Of a DNA stretch of 32,734 bases, positions 1-8,647 are shown in pieces. The stretch covers positions 1 through 32,734 of the forward strand of contig JAUJPF010000033.1 of NCBI GenBank assembly GCA_030447275.1, written 5' to 3'. How positions within the stretch are numbered: position 1 is the stretch's first letter; each line of letters opens with the position of its first letter. The notes below the pieces were generated by a model that saw nothing but the letters and a program-made list of their open reading frames with translations, did no database searches and was not told the DNA's origin. A program made the position numbers and the translations under genes. Origin of the DNA: Solirubrobacteraceae bacterium (lineage in GTDB: Bacteria; Actinomycetota; Thermoleophilia; Solirubrobacterales; Solirubrobacteraceae).

Positions 1-1115
1 CGCGCGCGCTCGCGCTCGAGCCGGGGGCGCGCGCGGCGGTCGCGGCGGTCGCCGTCCTCGACCAGCGCGCGGACGGCCGCCACGAGCGCCGCGCGGTCGC
101 GCGGCGGGACGAGGAGCCCGGCGGCGCCGCCGTCGACGGCGAAGCGCACGCTGCCGACGTCGGTCGCGACGACCGGCGTGCCGGCGGCGAGCGCCTCGAG
201 CAGGACCTGCGGGACGCCTTCGGTGAGCGCGACGTGCACGAACGCGTCCGCCGCCGCGTAGCGCGCCACGAGCGCCTCGCCGGGCGGGACGAAGCCCGGC
301 AGCTCGACGCGGTCGCCGATCCCGAGCTCCTCGGCGCGCGCGCGGACGGCATCGGCCATGCGGCCGGTTCCGACCCACGTCAGCCGCCAGTCGCGGGCGC
401 CGTCCGCCGCCAGCTCCGCCAGCGCCTCGACGAGCAGCAGCGGGTTCTTCTCGGGCTCGATGCGGCCGACGGTGAGCAGCGCGACCTCGCGGCCGGGCGC
501 CGGCCGCGGCTCCAGCGCGACGTCGCGTTCGCGCACGACCGAAACCGTCATGGCCATGAGGCCGGGGCGCGGCCCGCGATACCGGCGCTCGAGCCCGGAG
601 CCGACCACGGTCGCCGGCACCGCGCGCGCGAGCGCGCGCCAGGCGACGTCGAGCGCCCACAGCGGGGCGAGGAGCGGGGCGGCGCCGCGGCGGCGCAGCC
701 GCGCGGCGAAGTAGCGCATCGTGTCCTGGCGCACCCCGAGGACGACGCGCCGCCCGCGCAGCAGCGCGAGCCCCACGAGCACGAGCGAGATCGGGTGCGG
801 GCCGAATGCCCACACGACGTCGACGCGCCCGACCCCGCGCCACAGGGCCGGGACCGTCCGGACCAGAGCGGCGGCGAAGCGGCCGACGTCCGCGAGGCTC
901 GGGTACCACGGCAGCGGCGCGACGGAGGGCCCTTCGGGGAGCGCGTAGGCGGCGCCCGCCGTGGCGGGCGCGTCGCGCCCGAACAGCACGAGCCCGTCGA
1001 ACCGGTCGCCCACCGCGCACCCGAACTGCAGGAACGGCAGCGACTCGAGGTTCGTCAGGAGGCGACCGTCGTCGTCGGTCCGGTACATCGCGTCGATGTA
1101 GAGGCCGAGCCTCAT
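1..1115 (-). CDS. GT4-family glycosyltransferase (C-terminus cut by window edge)
   Basis: I translated this region by hand: an open frame runs from ATG at 1115 to the window edge with no stop, giving about 371 residues. It begins MRLGLYIDAMYR. The C-terminal half has a GT-B fold signature: a phosphate/nucleotide-contact stretch TVGRIEPEKNP, then EGVPQVLLEALAAGTPVVATD, where the glutamates are the usual donor-binding EX7E pair. It probably transfers a sugar from an activated donor to a lipid-linked exopolysaccharide intermediate at the inner face of the membrane. Its ATG overlaps the TGA of the GT2 gene upstream (ATGA), so the two are translationally coupled and belong to the minus-strand arm of the locus. 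Donor and acceptor cannot be told from sequence. Only the last part of the C-terminal Rossmann domain appears to be missing. Confidence 0.85.
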   Translation of the reverse strand, partial: MRLGLYIDAMYRTDDDGRLLTNLESLPFLQFGCAVGDRFDGLVLFGRDAPATAGAAYALPEGPSVAPLPWYPSLADVGRFAAALVRTVPALWRGVGRVDVVWAFGPHPISLVLVGLALLRGRRVVLGVRQDTMRYFAARLRRRGAAPLLAPLWALDVAWRALARAVPATVVGSGLERRYRGPRPGLMAMTVSVVRERDVALEPRPAPGREVALLTVGRIEPEKNPLLLVEALAELAADGARDWRLTWVGTGRMADAVRARAEELGIGDRVELPGFVPPGEALVARYAAADAFVHVALTEGVPQVLLEALAAGTPVVATDVGSVRFAVDGGAAGLLVPPRDRAALVAAVRALVEDGDRRDRRARPRLERERA

Positions 1116-2131
1116 CGCGGCGGCGCGGCGAGGCCGCGGAGCGCCGCGACCGGCGGCCCGAAGCGCGCGCAGCCGACGATGAAGCCGGCGCCCCAGGCGA
1201 CCTGCATCGTCGCGAGCACGACCGGAACCGCCGCGGCGTCGACGGGCTCGGCGCCGCGACTCGCCACGCGGGCGCCCGTCGCCCCGAGCGCCGCAAGCCA
1301 CGCGAGCGCGACGGCGCGCGCGACCCGCCGCTGCGGGCCCGGCAGACTGCCGATCGCGAGCGTCGCCACGAGGCCGGGAGGGAGCACGTGCGAGCGCCGC
1401 ATCGCGTTCGGGTGCCTGCCGACCGTCTTCGCCCGGTACTGCCCGTAGCGCCAGTACTGGCGGGCAAGCGCCTTCAGGCTGTCGCGCGGGACGTACCTGG
1501 CCGCCATCTCGGGGACGCAGACGATCCGTCCGCCCGCGGCACGCACGCGTGCGGCGAGCTCCGCATCCTCGTTGATGAGCCAGTCCTCGTCCCACCCGTC
1601 CTGCTCGAGCAGCGTCTGGCGCCGCCAGACGCCGGTGAACCCGCTGTCGACCTCGACCTCGGCCGTCGCCCTGCGGAAGCTCGCGCCTCCGATCCCGAGC
1701 GGCGTCGTCATGGCCAGGGCCACCCGGCGCGACCAGGTGCCGTGGCCCTCGGCGAGCTGCGGGCCGCTGACCCACGCCACGTCGCCGCGCTGGAGCCGCT
1801 CGATGCCGCGCGCCAGGTAGTCGGGCGGGTACCACGTGTGGGCGTCCATCCGCGCGACGTACTCGCCCCGGGCCGCGCGCAGGCCGATGTTGAGCGCCTG
1901 CGGGATGTACCGCTCGGGGTTCTCCAACACGCGGACGCGCGGGTCCTCCGCCGCCACCGCGGCCAGGATCTCCGGGGTGCCGTCGCGCGACCCGCCGTCG
2001 ATCGCGAGGATCTCGAGCCCGCCCGGCACCTCCTGGCCGCGCATGAGCGTGAGCGCCTCCTCGAGGTGGGCCTCCTCGTCGAGGATAGGGACGATGACCG
2101 AGATCGCCGGGACGCCCGGGCCGCGCGTCAT
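1112..2131 (-). CDS. GT2-family glycosyltransferase, ExoA-like
   Basis: A 339-residue GT-A fold transferase. The N-terminus shows ISVIVPILDEEAHLEEAL, then LAIDGGSRDGT, then the metal-binding DxD equivalent in YVARMDAHTWY. INEDAELAARVRAAGG carries the acidic ED pair that holds the catalytic base, and an aromatic RQYWRYGQYRAK segment follows. The last ~90 residues contain hydrophobic stretches that probably contact the membrane, as in succinoglycan ExoA-type enzymes. I chose ATG 2131 because it lies one base after the TGA of the upstream ligase gene (2133-2135) and begins just before the conserved first strand; a longer frame to 2233 reads Cys/Arg-rich nonsense inside the neighbouring gene. Its stop overlaps the next gene's start. 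Role: elongation of the lipid-linked repeat unit. The sugar is unknown. Confidence 0.9.
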   Translation of the reverse strand: MTRGPGVPAISVIVPILDEEAHLEEALTLMRGQEVPGGLEILAIDGGSRDGTPEILAAVAAEDPRVRVLENPERYIPQALNIGLRAARGEYVARMDAHTWYPPDYLARGIERLQRGDVAWVSGPQLAEGHGTWSRRVALAMTTPLGIGGASFRRATAEVEVDSGFTGVWRRQTLLEQDGWDEDWLINEDAELAARVRAAGGRIVCVPEMAARYVPRDSLKALARQYWRYGQYRAKTVGRHPNAMRRSHVLPPGLVATLAIGSLPGPQRRVARAVALAWLAALGATGARVASRGAEPVDAAAVPVVLATMQVAWGAGFIVGCARFGPPVAALRGLAAPPR

Positions 2132-2132
2132 C

Positions 2133-3536
2133 TCAGCGGGCGGGCGCGGCGAGCGGGTCGGGGAGGCGCGCCGCGACGCCGCGCAGCACCACCCCCACGG
2201 CGAGCAGCACCCACAGGCGTTCGTCGCCCCCACTCGAGATGAACATCAGCGAGCCGAGCCACGCGATCTGGGCGACGAACAGCGCGCCCGCCAGCGAGGC
2301 GAGCGCGGGGTCGCCGCGCGCGGCGAGCAGGCGGGAGGCGCGGAAGGTGATGGTCAGGATGCTCACCACCAGCGCGATGAACAGGCCGAGCCCGACGACT
2401 CCGAGCTCGGTGAGGACCTGGAGGTAGGTGTTGTGCGCGACGTGGGGGCGGTCGACGATGAGCGCCGCGGCCGTGAGCTGACCGGGCCGGTTCACGTACC
2501 GGTGCGCCTCGACCGCGAAGTCCGAGATCCCCACCCCGGCGACCGGGTTCTCCTCGGCGATGCGCCACGCGACGGTCCACAGGTCCGAACGCCCGTTGCC
2601 GCCCCCGTCGACCTCGGTGACGCGCTCCCAGGCTCCGGGCGTCACGGTGAGCACCAGCGCGACCATCCCGGCGAGCACGGCGAGGCCGGCGAAGATCTGG
2701 ATGCGGTAGCGCCGTAGGAGCACGAGCCCGGCGAGCGCGGCCAGGACGAAGGCGACGAACCCGCCGCGCGACTGCGTCGCGCCGAGGCCGATCGTCAGGA
2801 TCGCGATCGAGACGCCCACCACCCACCGCCACAGCAGAGAGCGCGTCGTCGCCCCGAGCCCCGCGGCGAGGATGATCGCCGGCACGATGCCGGCCGCGAG
2901 GTAGTTCGGGTCCGACGACCCGCCCTTCAGCCGTCCTTCGGTGAAGGTCGAGGTCTCGATCGCGCTGTCGACCGGACTCAGCCCGGTCGCGATCAGGCCG
3001 ACGGACACCGAGAGGACGGCGCCGACCACGAACGCGCCGAGCACCAGGCGCACGTCGCGCGCGGTTCGCATCGTCGTCACGAGGATCACGAAGATGAGCG
3101 CCGCGGTGTACCAGAGGCCGGCCTTCGCGAGCCCGCGGGCGTGGTCCTCCGACAGGGCGATCGACATCGTCACCCAGACGACCAGCGCGGCGAGCGCGAG
3201 GACGAGGGGAGCGCGCCGTGCCAGGCCGACATCGGCCGCGTTCCCGGCGATGCGCCGGTCGCGGCCGCTTCCCAGCCACGCCGCCAGCACGACGAGCGAC
3301 GCGAAGGTCGGGCCGACGGAGACTGCCGGGAGGTACTGGATGAACGGGATCGGCGTCCACAGGACCAGCGCGAGGCGCAGGTTGATGAACGCGATCGGCA
3401 CGAACGCGAGCGCCGCTACGAAACCGATTCCAAGCGCCGGGCGCACCGCGATGAGCAGGCCGGCCAGCGTCGCCGCACCGGCGGCGAGCAGTGCCACGAC
3501 CGGCGGCGTGAGGAGCGGCAGCGGCCGCGCGGCCAT
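2133..3536 (-). CDS. O-antigen ligase/polymerase-like membrane protein (Wzy_C type)
   Basis: A 467-residue polytopic membrane protein with about ten or more hydrophobic helices. Wzy/WaaL hallmarks are visible: LGATQSRGGFVAF, then a long extracytoplasmic loop containing ENPVAGVGISDFAVEAHRYV and AHNTYLQVLTELGVVGLGLF. The family joins lipid-linked repeat units, or ligates polymer to an acceptor, at the outer face of the membrane. ATG 3536 is chosen because it sits eight bases after the stop of the chain-length/kinase gene; the frame stays open much further upstream but there reads antisense of other genes. It is followed after one base by the GT2 gene. Next to a Wzz-type protein, polymerase is more likely than ligase, but sequence does not settle this. 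A second protein of this superfamily lies at 15815-17905. Confidence 0.85.
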   Translation of the reverse strand: MAARPLPLLTPPVVALLAAGAATLAGLLIAVRPALGIGFVAALAFVPIAFINLRLALVLWTPIPFIQYLPAVSVGPTFASLVVLAAWLGSGRDRRIAGNAADVGLARRAPLVLALAALVVWVTMSIALSEDHARGLAKAGLWYTAALIFVILVTTMRTARDVRLVLGAFVVGAVLSVSVGLIATGLSPVDSAIETSTFTEGRLKGGSSDPNYLAAGIVPAIILAAGLGATTRSLLWRWVVGVSIAILTIGLGATQSRGGFVAFVLAALAGLVLLRRYRIQIFAGLAVLAGMVALVLTVTPGAWERVTEVDGGGNGRSDLWTVAWRIAEENPVAGVGISDFAVEAHRYVNRPGQLTAAALIVDRPHVAHNTYLQVLTELGVVGLGLFIALVVSILTITFRASRLLAARGDPALASLAGALFVAQIAWLGSLMFISSGGDERLWVLLAVGVVLRGVAARLPDPLAAPAR

Positions 3537-3544
3537 CGGCGAGG

Positions 3545-5074
3545 CTAGCCCCCGGCGCGGGTCAGCGAGCGCCGCCCGCGCGAGCGTGGAGGCGTGCCGT
3601 ACGAGTGATAGCGGCTGGCGCGTGACCCGGAGGCGCCGACGACGATGAGCCCGACCGGCTCCACGCCGGAGCGGACGAGCAGGTCGCGCATCGCCTCCAG
3701 CTCCTGGCGCTGCGTGTTGTTCGGCCGGGCCACGAGCACGACGTCGTCGACGTGCGGGACGAGGCGCAGCGCGTCGCTGACCTCCCCGAGCGGCGCGGTG
3801 TCGAGGATGACGTAGTCGGCCAGCTCGCGGGCCTCTCCGAGGATGTCCCCGAGCCGGCGGGCGAGCGCCGACAGCAGCAGCGCGTCGCCCTCGCCCGTCC
3901 CGGCGGGCGCGACGCGCAGCGGCGGCAGCTGCGGCGCGGGCACGAGCACGTCCTCGAGGCGGTGGCGCCCCGAGACCAGCGAGACCAGCCCGCCGGAGTC
4001 CGGCAGGCGCAGCATCCGCGCGATGTCGGGCTTGCGGAGGTCGAAGTCGATCAGGATCACGCGGTTGCCCGCGGCGACGAGCGCGAGGCCGAGGTGGACG
4101 GCGGCGCTCGTCTTGCCGTCCGCGCTGTTCGCGCTGGTCAGCATGATCACGCGCGGCTTGGTGTCGTCCTGGTCGAGCTGCACCTGGAGCGTGCGGTACG
4201 CCTCGCGCGCTGCGGGTGGCAGCGCCAGGGTGCTTCCGCTCTCGCGCCCGGACAGCTTCGGGATCCGCGCCAGCACGGGGAGCGGGTAGAGCGACTGGAT
4301 CTCCTCGACGTCGCGCACCCGCCGGTTGCTGACCTCCATGAGCAGCGCGGCGCCGGCGCCCAGGGCGAGCCCCGCGAGACCGGCCAGGAACAGCACGAGC
4401 GCCGGTGGCGGCCCGGTCGCCTTCGACGGCGCGAGGGCGCGCTGGGCGAGCGAGAGCGTCGGGTCGCTGCCGTTGGAGATGCGCCGCAGCTGCGCCAGCT
4501 CGGCTCGTGTCTCCTCCGACCCCGCCTCCGCGGCGCCGCCCGGGCCGTCGCCCTCGACCGCCGCGATCAGGCTCGCGATCTGCCGGCGGAGGTTCTCGGC
4601 CCGCGCCTGGAGCGAGGACTCGACGAAGGTGTTCGCCAGCCGGGCGGCGGTCTCGGCCTCGGTCGCCTGGGCGGTGACCGCGAGGATGTTGCTCTGCCCC
4701 TGCGGCTCGACCTCGACGCTCTCCTCCACCGAGCTGCGCGTGTAGCCGCCGCGCATCCGTCCGGCCGTCAGCTCCGCGGCGCGTGCCGTCTCGACGAGCG
4801 TCGCGGCCGTCTGGAGCGTTCGCGTGGGGTCGTTGGACTCGCGCAGGAGCTGGAGCCCGAACAGCGACGCGCTGTCGCCGGGCATCGGGGTGACGAGCAC
4901 CTCGGCGGTGGCCTTGTAGACCGGGTCCTTGCGCGAAAGCCACAGCGCCGCGGCGGCGAGCGTGAGCAGCGTGATCCCGATGAGGACGAGCGGGTGGGCG
5001 CGCATCGCGCGCAGGTACTGCGCGAGCGCGCCCTCCTGCCGGCCCGGGAGGGCGGATGGCGAGAGGGGTTCCAA
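3545..5074 (-). CDS. Polysaccharide chain-length regulator fused to BY-kinase (tyrosine autokinase)
   Basis: 509 residues. A short cytoplasmic N-terminus, TM1 at about 28-46, a Wzz-type region, TM2 at about 225-246, then a P-loop kinase domain from about 290. Kinase motifs: deviant Walker A TSANSADGKTSA (about 313-324), Walker A' VILIDFDLRKPD (339-350), Walker B YVILDTAPLG (421-430). BY-kinases autophosphorylate a C-terminal tyrosine cluster and set polymer length with the polymerase. Here the tail holds only two tyrosines (Y489 and Y492, in RYHSYG), fewer than usual. The start is TTG at 5074, the only start codon between the upstream in-frame stop and the internal ATG at 5005; the ATG would leave almost no cytoplasmic segment before TM1. 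A -10-like TACACT ends seven bases before the TTG. Probable partner phosphatase at 12190-12954. Confidence 0.88.
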   Translation of the reverse strand: MEPLSPSALPGRQEGALAQYLRAMRAHPLVLIGITLLTLAAAALWLSRKDPVYKATAEVLVTPMPGDSASLFGLQLLRESNDPTRTLQTAATLVETARAAELTAGRMRGGYTRSSVEESVEVEPQGQSNILAVTAQATEAETAARLANTFVESSLQARAENLRRQIASLIAAVEGDGPGGAAEAGSEETRAELAQLRRISNGSDPTLSLAQRALAPSKATGPPPALVLFLAGLAGLALGAGAALLMEVSNRRVRDVEEIQSLYPLPVLARIPKLSGRESGSTLALPPAAREAYRTLQVQLDQDDTKPRVIMLTSANSADGKTSAAVHLGLALVAAGNRVILIDFDLRKPDIARMLRLPDSGGLVSLVSGRHRLEDVLVPAPQLPPLRVAPAGTGEGDALLLSALARRLGDILGEARELADYVILDTAPLGEVSDALRLVPHVDDVVLVARPNNTQRQELEAMRDLLVRSGVEPVGLIVVGASGSRASRYHSYGTPPRSRGRRSLTRAGG

Positions 5075-5081
5075 GGCGCGG

Positions 5082-5087
5082 AGTGTA
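5082..5087 (-). promoter_or_regulatory. Candidate -10 box (TACACT) for the BY-kinase operon
   Basis: Read on the minus strand, TACACT is followed by seven bases and then the TTG start at 5074. That spacing would put transcription start at or next to the start codon, giving a leaderless mRNA. No Shine-Dalgarno sequence is visible before the TTG. I could not identify a convincing -35 box. This is inference from spacing and similarity to other starts in the window. Confidence 0.45.
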
Positions 5088-5177
5088 GAGGTGTCTCACG
5101 TCGCTTATCGGCCGCCGCGGCTGCGGCTCCACCCCGGGCCCACCCGCCGGACCACCTGCGGGGTCGCGCGCCGCTCG

Positions 5178-5183
5178 TAAGAT
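5178..5183 (+). promoter_or_regulatory. Candidate -10 box (TAAGAT) for the GT4 gene at 5193
   Basis: TAAGAT is followed by nine bases and then the GTG start at 5193, with no Shine-Dalgarno sequence between. This suggests a leaderless transcript. The 118-bp divergent gap 5075-5192 contains this box and the minus-strand TACACT box, so the two arms of the locus seem to start here from back-to-back promoters. Confidence 0.5.
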
Positions 5184-5192
5184 CCGGCGCCC

Positions 5193-6308
5193 GTGCGCCC
5201 GCTCCGCGTCCTCGCCGTCATCGACAGCCTCACGTGGGGCGGTGCCGAGATGCTCCTCGGCGACTTCGCCGCGGGCGCGCCCGCCGCCGGCCTCGACCTG
5301 TCCGTCGCCTACCTCCACGGCGTCGACGAGAGCCCGGCGGCCACACGGCTCATCGCACGCGGCGTCGAGCCGACGCACGTTCCGATCACGCTGCTGCACG
5401 ATCCTCGCGGCGCCATCCGGGTGCTCCGGTACATCCGGCGGACCCGGCCCGACATCGTGCACACGCACCTCGGCTACGCCGACCTGCTCGCAGGGCTGGC
5501 GGCGCGCGCGCTGGGCATCCCGTCCTTCTCGACGCTCCACGTCATGGCCTGGGACGTCACGGGCCGCGACCGCACCAAGGAGCGGCTGATGTCGGCCGCG
5601 CGGCGCCGGGCACATCGCGTCATCGCCGTCTCGGACGCGGCCCGCGCCGCCTACCTCGCCACCGGGTGGGACTCGCCGGAGCACGTGGTCACCGTCCGCA
5701 ACGGCATCCCCGGACACGTGCGCCGGGGGGCCGGGGCCGCGGTGCGCGCCGAGCTCGGGCTGCGGCCGGACGACGTCGTGGTGACGATGCTGTCGGTGCT
5801 GCGCGAGGGCAAGGGGCACGACGTCGCCGTGGCCGCGGTGGAGGCGCTGCGCGAGCGGTGGCCGGGACTGCGGCTGTTGATCCTGGGCGAGGGACCCCAC
5901 CGGCCGGCGGTGGAGCGGATGGCCGAGCCGCTGGGCGACCGGGTGGTGCTCGCCGGGCAGCGCGACGACGTCATGGACGTCCTGGACGCCACCGACGTCC
6001 TCCTGCACCCGACGCGCATCGACGCGCTTCCCACTGCGCTGATCGAGGCCGCGGCGGCCGGCGTCCCGGTCGTCTCGACCCGCGTCGGCGGCGTCCCCGA
6101 GATCGTCGTCGACGGTGTCACGGGCGTGCTCGTCGAGCCGCCGCCGGCCGCGACCGCCGTTGCTCACGCAATCGGGACGCTGCTCGAGGATCCGGCGCGG
6201 CGGACGGCGATGGGCGCCGCGGCTCGCCGGACGTTCGACGAGCGGTTCACCGCCGAGGCCTGGGCGCACCGCCTCCGCGCGCTCTACGAGGAGGCGCTGG
6301 CGCGATGA
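5193..6308 (+). CDS. GT4-family glycosyltransferase
   Basis: 371 residues, GT-B fold. The N-terminal domain opens LRVLAVIDSLTWGGAE with the glycine-rich loop typical of GT4 enzymes, then DIVHTHLGYADLLAGLAAR (acceptor-side) and ISVSDAARAAYL-like text (VIAVSDAARAAYL). The donor side has LSVLREGKGHDVAVAA and LPTALIEAAAAGVPVVSTR, containing the EX7E glutamate. It probably adds one sugar to the lipid-linked repeat unit in the cytoplasm. The GTG start is supported by the TAAGAT box nine bases upstream and by direct entry into the first strand of the fold. The last bases, ATGA, overlap the start of the next glycosyltransferase, so the pair is co-translated. Sugar specificity is unknown. Confidence 0.9.
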   Translation: MRPLRVLAVIDSLTWGGAEMLLGDFAAGAPAAGLDLSVAYLHGVDESPAATRLIARGVEPTHVPITLLHDPRGAIRVLRYIRRTRPDIVHTHLGYADLLAGLAARALGIPSFSTLHVMAWDVTGRDRTKERLMSAARRRAHRVIAVSDAARAAYLATGWDSPEHVVTVRNGIPGHVRRGAGAAVRAELGLRPDDVVVTMLSVLREGKGHDVAVAAVEALRERWPGLRLLILGEGPHRPAVERMAEPLGDRVVLAGQRDDVMDVLDATDVLLHPTRIDALPTALIEAAAAGVPVVSTRVGGVPEIVVDGVTGVLVEPPPAATAVAHAIGTLLEDPARRTAMGAAARRTFDERFTAEAWAHRLRALYEEALAR

Positions 6309-7432
6309 CGCGTCCGCGAGCATCCGCACCGTCGATCGTCCACGTGATGGGCTGGCGGTCGCAGCAGTACGGCAGCTTCGAGAGGTTCCTCGTCGCTGTC
6401 AGCCAGGCGTGTGCGAGCAGGGGAGCCCGAACCCACCTCGTGTTCCCCCAGCCGCCGGCGTCCGACGCGTTCGTCCGCGACGTCGAGGCGACGATCGACC
6501 ACGTGCCGCTTGCCCGCCACCCGGCGGACCCGCGGGCCCTGCGGGGACTCGCGGGGGTGATGCGCCGCACCGGCGCGACGCACGTCCACGCGCACTTCGG
6601 GCTCGACGCCTACCTCGCGCTCGCGGTCGCGCGCGCGGCCGGCGTCGAGCGCCGGTTCACCACGAAGCACGCGACACCGGGCACGTCGCGTCTCACGCTC
6701 GCTGCGGCGCGCCACCGCTGGCTCGCGCGGCAGGTCGAGGTGTTCTTCGCGGTGTCCGATCGCGCGCGCAGCGACCTGATCGCCCTCGGGGTGCCACCGG
6801 AGAAGGCCGTCGTCTCGTACCTCGGCGTCGACGTCAGCGCGTACCGCCCGGACGCGGAGCGGCGGGCTGCGACGCGGGCGGTGCTCGGCTTGGACGCCGG
6901 CGAGCGGGTCGTGCTCGCGACATCCCACCTGCGCCCGGACAAGGGCGTCGAGCTGCTGCCGCAGCTCGCACGCGAGTTGGCGCACGACCCTGGCGGCGTC
7001 ACCGTCCTGAGCGCGGGAGACGGCCCGCTCCGTAGCGAGCTCGAGCGCTCCGCCGACGCGCTCGGGGGGCGTCTGCGCGTCCTCGGTGTGCGCCAGGACG
7101 TTCCCGATCTGCTCGCCGCCGCGGACGTCTTCGTGTTCCCCACGACGGGGGCAGAGGGGCTGCCGCTGGGCCCCATCGAGGCGCTCGCTTCCGGGACGCC
7201 CGTCGTCGCGACCTCGGTCTCGGACCTGGCCACGCTCGCCGCCGACGCAGCGCTCGTCGTGCCGCCGGGCGACCCGCAGGCCCTCGTCGACGCGTGCCGA
7301 CGGCTGCTCGCCGACCCGGCCCTCGCCGGCGAGCTGGGAGAGCGCGGGCGTGCGCTGGTGGCCGCCCGGCTCGACGTGACGGCGGCGGCCGCGCTGCACG
7401 CTGCGCACTACCTCGATCGGGGCGCGGGCTGA
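6305..7432 (+). CDS. GT4-family glycosyltransferase
   Basis: 375 residues, GT-B fold. The N-terminus, SIVHVMGWRSQQYGSFERFL, has the usual acceptor-domain opening; THVHAHFGLDAYLALAVAR and VFFAVSDRARSDLIALGVP follow. The donor domain has ATSHLRPDKGVELLPQLA and TTGAEGLPLGPIEALASGTP, the latter with the conserved glutamate pair. ATG 6305 overlaps the TGA of the preceding GT4 gene (ATGA), which fixes the start. The gene ends 4 bp from the convergent minus-strand GT4 gene, and no terminator hairpin fits in that gap. Function: sugar transfer to a lipid-linked exopolysaccharide intermediate; donor not predictable. Confidence 0.9.
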   Translation: MTRPRASAPSIVHVMGWRSQQYGSFERFLVAVSQACASRGARTHLVFPQPPASDAFVRDVEATIDHVPLARHPADPRALRGLAGVMRRTGATHVHAHFGLDAYLALAVARAAGVERRFTTKHATPGTSRLTLAAARHRWLARQVEVFFAVSDRARSDLIALGVPPEKAVVSYLGVDVSAYRPDAERRAATRAVLGLDAGERVVLATSHLRPDKGVELLPQLARELAHDPGGVTVLSAGDGPLRSELERSADALGGRLRVLGVRQDVPDLLAAADVFVFPTTGAEGLPLGPIEALASGTPVVATSVSDLATLAADAALVVPPGDPQALVDACRRLLADPALAGELGERGRALVAARLDVTAAAALHAAHYLDRGAG

Positions 7433-7436
7433 GCCG

Positions 7437-8621
7437 TCAGGCGGCTTCGCGCGCCGACGGCAACGCGAGCAGCGCCGCCTCGACCTTCTCCGCGACGACC
7501 TCCCAGCTCGCGGACTCGTCCAGCAGCTCGCAGCCGCGCCGCCCGAGGCGCTCCGCGAGATCGCGGTCGGCGACGACGCGCTCGAGCGCGTCGGCCAGCG
7601 TGCGCGGGTCGTCGGGCGGCACGACGATGCCGGTCTCGCCGTCCCGGACCGCGGCGGAGAGATCGCCGACGTCGCTCGTCACGACGGCCCGCGCCATCGT
7701 CATCGCGAGATGGACGACGCCGCTCTGGTATCCGACGTGGTACGGCGTGACGACGACGCGCGACCGGGCGAAGATGTCGCGGACGTCCTCGACGGGGACG
7801 TAGTGGTCGATGACCTCGACCGCGCCCCCGTGGCCCGCCGCCCACTGGCGCACCGGCTCGGGATCGAGGTCCGCGGGGGACGGGGCGCCGGCGATCGTCA
7901 GGCGCACGTCCGGCCGCCGCGCGGCCAGGAGGTCGAAGGCGTCCATCAGGACCGGCAGCCCCTTGACCTTGCGCCAGTCGCCGAAGAAGAGGAGGCGCTC
8001 CTCGTCCGACGGCGGCGGCGGCTCGCCGAAGATCCGCTCGTCCCCGTGCGGGATCACCTCGAGCTGCCTCGGCGGCCAGTGCTCCTCGTACTCCTGGCGG
8101 CTGCGCTCGCCGTGGACGAACACCACGTCGTAGCTCGACAGCAGCCTGCCGAGCAGGCGCTGCGACCCCTGGGCGACCCCGAACAGCTCGTCTCCGCGGT
8201 AGCGGTTGAAGATGCGCACGTTGTGGCAGACGCCGCCGACCGCCGGGCCGCGGCCGCCTGCCGTGATGGCGAGCGCGCCGATCGTGGCGGGGAGCAGGCT
8301 CGTGTCGCCGGTGACGATCACCGCGTCGTAGCCGCCGCGACGCGCCTCCCACGCGGCCTGTCCCCACTCGGCGGTGAGGCGCACGGCCACCGTGGCCTGC
8401 CGCGCGAGGATCCCCGGCCACGACTCCGGCTGGCGGGCGTCGCGGAACGGGGGCGTGAGGACGTCGCGCATGCGCGCGAGGCCCTCGTGGCCGGCAAGCT
8501 CGTTCCCGCGAGGCGCGAGGACGTCGACCTCGTGGCCGCGGCTGGCGAGGCCATCGGCGAGCTGGACGGCGTAGTGCAGCAGGCCGCCCTGCATCGAGGG
8601 CTCGAGAATGGCGAGTCGCAT
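7437..8621 (-). CDS. GT4-family glycosyltransferase
   Basis: 394 residues, GT-B fold. It opens MRLAILEPSMQGGLLHYAVQL, a GT4 N-terminal signature with the GG loop, followed by DVVFVHGERSRQEYEEHW and EVIPHGDERIF. The donor side has FFGDWRKVKGLPVLMDAF and GYQSGVVHLAMTMARAVVTSD, with the family's EX7E region degenerate (no clear first glutamate), a feature seen in some GT4 subgroups. ATG 8621 is preceded on its own strand by TATCAT and nine bases, a leaderless layout. Only 26 bp separate it from the divergent flippase start. It belongs to the locus by position; substrate unknown. Confidence 0.87.
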   Translation of the reverse strand: MRLAILEPSMQGGLLHYAVQLADGLASRGHEVDVLAPRGNELAGHEGLARMRDVLTPPFRDARQPESWPGILARQATVAVRLTAEWGQAAWEARRGGYDAVIVTGDTSLLPATIGALAITAGGRGPAVGGVCHNVRIFNRYRGDELFGVAQGSQRLLGRLLSSYDVVFVHGERSRQEYEEHWPPRQLEVIPHGDERIFGEPPPPSDEERLLFFGDWRKVKGLPVLMDAFDLLAARRPDVRLTIAGAPSPADLDPEPVRQWAAGHGGAVEVIDHYVPVEDVRDIFARSRVVVTPYHVGYQSGVVHLAMTMARAVVTSDVGDLSAAVRDGETGIVVPPDDPRTLADALERVVADRDLAERLGRRGCELLDESASWEVVAEKVEAALLALPSAREAA

Positions 8622-8647
8622 CGGCGCGGCATGATACGCGCCGCCTC
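8622..8647. promoter_or_regulatory. 26-bp divergent start region with overlapping -10-like boxes
   Basis: The start codons of the minus-strand GT4 gene (ATG ending at 8619) and the flippase gene (GTG at 8648) are only 26 bp apart. The sequence ATGATAC at 8631-8637 reads TATCAT on the minus strand, nine bases before the ATG. On the plus strand TGATAC (8632-8637) lies ten bases before the GTG. Both promoters would have to overlap and place their -35 regions inside the opposite coding sequences. The minus-strand box is the better match to TANNNT. Confidence 0.45.

Noticed and set aside
1112..2233. Longer GT2 protein starting at 2233
   Set aside because: The extra 34 residues are Cys/Arg-rich, lie inside the ligase gene and precede a well-placed ATG at 2131.
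2133..6329. A 1398-residue open frame on the minus strand spanning the ligase, kinase and GT4 genes
   Set aside because: Only its C-terminal 467 residues are a real protein. The rest is Arg/Pro/Gly-rich antisense text common in GC-rich DNA and overlaps better genes.
7430..7440. Terminator between the convergent GT4 genes
   Set aside because: The stops are 4 bp apart and I found no hairpin with a T-run nearby.
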